The notes beneath the pieces are model-generated. The model did no database searches. It was not told the DNA's origin and worked only from the letters and a program-made list of their open reading frames with translations. Shown one piece after another: positions 63,354 to 64,000 of a DNA stretch of 64,000 bases. Position 1 is the stretch's first letter; every line of letters begins with the position of its first letter. Made by a program: the position numbers and the translations under genes. Source of the stretch: Luteococcus sp048595755. Its GTDB lineage: Bacteria; Actinomycetota; Actinomycetes; Propionibacteriales; Propionibacteriaceae. The stretch lies in the NCBI RefSeq assembly GCF_048595755.1, contig NZ_CP184360.1:2046001-2110000 (forward strand), in the 5' to 3' direction.

Positions 63354-64000
63354 ATGCCGTTGTCCCTTGATGTCTGGGCCCCGATTCCCGACCGCGTCGA
63401 CGTCGTCGTGGACGGGGTCGACCTCCCGCTGATCCGCTCCGAGGAGGGCTGGTGGCGGTTGGGGCCAGAACACCGGGACGTGCTGCGTGAGGGCGTCGAC
63501 TACGGCTACCGGCTGGATGGAGCCGATGCGGTGCTGCCCGCGCCTCGTTCGCGTTGGCAGCCGAACGGTGTGCACGGGCTCTCCCGCGCCTACGATCCCG
63601 CCAGCTACCAGTGGGGTGACCAGGACTGGACGGGCCGCCAGCTGGCCGGCGCGATCATCTACGAGCTGCACGTTGGCACCTTCACCCCCGAGGGCACCTT
63701 GGGGGCCGCGATCGACAAGCTCGACCACCTGGTCGAGCTGGGCATCGACCTGGTGGAGCTGATGCCCGTCAACGCCTTCAACGGCGAACACGGCTGGGGC
63801 TACGACGGCGTCGGCTGGTACGCGGTGCACCACGCCTACGGCGGCCCGCGGGCCTACCAGGAATTCGTCGACGCCTGTCACCAGCGGGGCATCGGCGTGA
63901 TCCAGGACGTGGTCTACAACCACCTGGGACCCAGCGGAAACTACCTGCCGCAGTTCGGCCCCTTCCTGGACGACTCCGTGCAGTCGCCGTGGGGCAGCGC
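63354..64000 (+). CDS. treZ: Malto-oligosyltrehalose trehalohydrolase, N-terminal part (truncated by window end)
   Basis: TreZ (GH13) hydrolyses the terminal trehalose from malto-oligosyltrehalose made by TreY. About 215 residues are visible. The N-terminal beta domain (DVWAPIPDRVDVVVDGVDLP) precedes the barrel with IIYELHVGTFTPEGTLGAAI, DLVELMPVNAFNGEHGWGYD and GVIQDVVYNHLGPSGNYLP. AAGGAG lies 6 nt before ATG 63354, and TAACGT at 63312-63317 is a possible -10. Its substrate-maker treY is 54 kb away on the other strand. Divergent from the GH125 gene. Confidence 0.95.
   Translation, partial: MPLSLDVWAPIPDRVDVVVDGVDLPLIRSEEGWWRLGPEHRDVLREGVDYGYRLDGADAVLPAPRSRWQPNGVHGLSRAYDPASYQWGDQDWTGRQLAGAIIYELHVGTFTPEGTLGAAIDKLDHLVELGIDLVELMPVNAFNGEHGWGYDGVGWYAVHHAYGGPRAYQEFVDACHQRGIGVIQDVVYNHLGPSGNYLPQFGPFLDDSVQSPWGS

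Overview
The window is chromosomal DNA of a high-GC Gram-positive bacterium (Actinobacteria). Evidence: strongly GC-biased third positions, actinobacterial versions of the ribosomal proteins, an RpfB-type resuscitation factor, an EF-G2 paralogue, the GlgE-independent trehalose enzymes TreY and TreZ, and many genes with a TANNNT box 6-7 nt before the start codon (leaderless transcription). The family is probably Propionibacteriaceae; that is an inference from gene content (GlnRS beside GluRS, cobalamin control), not a proven identification.

Layout. 1-6261: the 3' end of rpoC, a MOSC protein, then the str operon rpsL-rpsG-fusA-tuf. 6466-16011: accessory housekeeping genes (LysM protein, treY, DUF4112 protein, divergent glnS/gltX, a DnaQ-like exonuclease with a CBS/DUF294 partner). 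16478-26546: the S10 and spc ribosomal protein operons, rpsJ to rplO, ending in a strong terminator. 26829-39169: two tail-to-tail peptide-type ABC transporter operons that separate rplO from its usual neighbour secY. 39517-42244: secY-adk-map. 42336-46952: formate-THF ligase, prolyl oligopeptidase, a DUF1707 protein and a YciI-like protein. 47107-51208: infA-rpmJ-rpsM-rpsK-rpsD-rpoA-rplQ. 51312-64000: a glycosyltransferase with an unusual NAT/transglutaminase-like partner, rpfB, sodA, a cobalamin-riboswitch-controlled exported protein, a trmB-truA-methyltransferase operon, EF-G2, a frameshifted second MOSC gene, a GH125 mannosidase and the start of treZ.

How it works together. Most of the window makes the translation and transcription machinery: 26 ribosomal protein genes, initiation and elongation factors, RNA polymerase alpha and beta-prime, two aminoacyl-tRNA synthetases, RNA-modifying enzymes, Sec translocase and methionine aminopeptidase. 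The classical ribosomal blocks are collinear with other actinobacteria but are broken up by inserted metabolic and transport genes. At each break there is a terminator-like hairpin and a long, structured 5' leader.

Most interesting signals: a cobalamin riboswitch (minus strand, about 56213-56300) in front of a solitary exported protein; a 115-nt nested hairpin between rpsD and rpoA; hairpins separating the binding-protein gene from the permease genes in both ABC loci; a family of TCGACAGGCTCGG repeats at three convergent gene junctions; and a NAT/transglutaminase-like protein whose catalytic cysteine position appears to be serine. No mobile element, CRISPR array or tRNA gene was seen.
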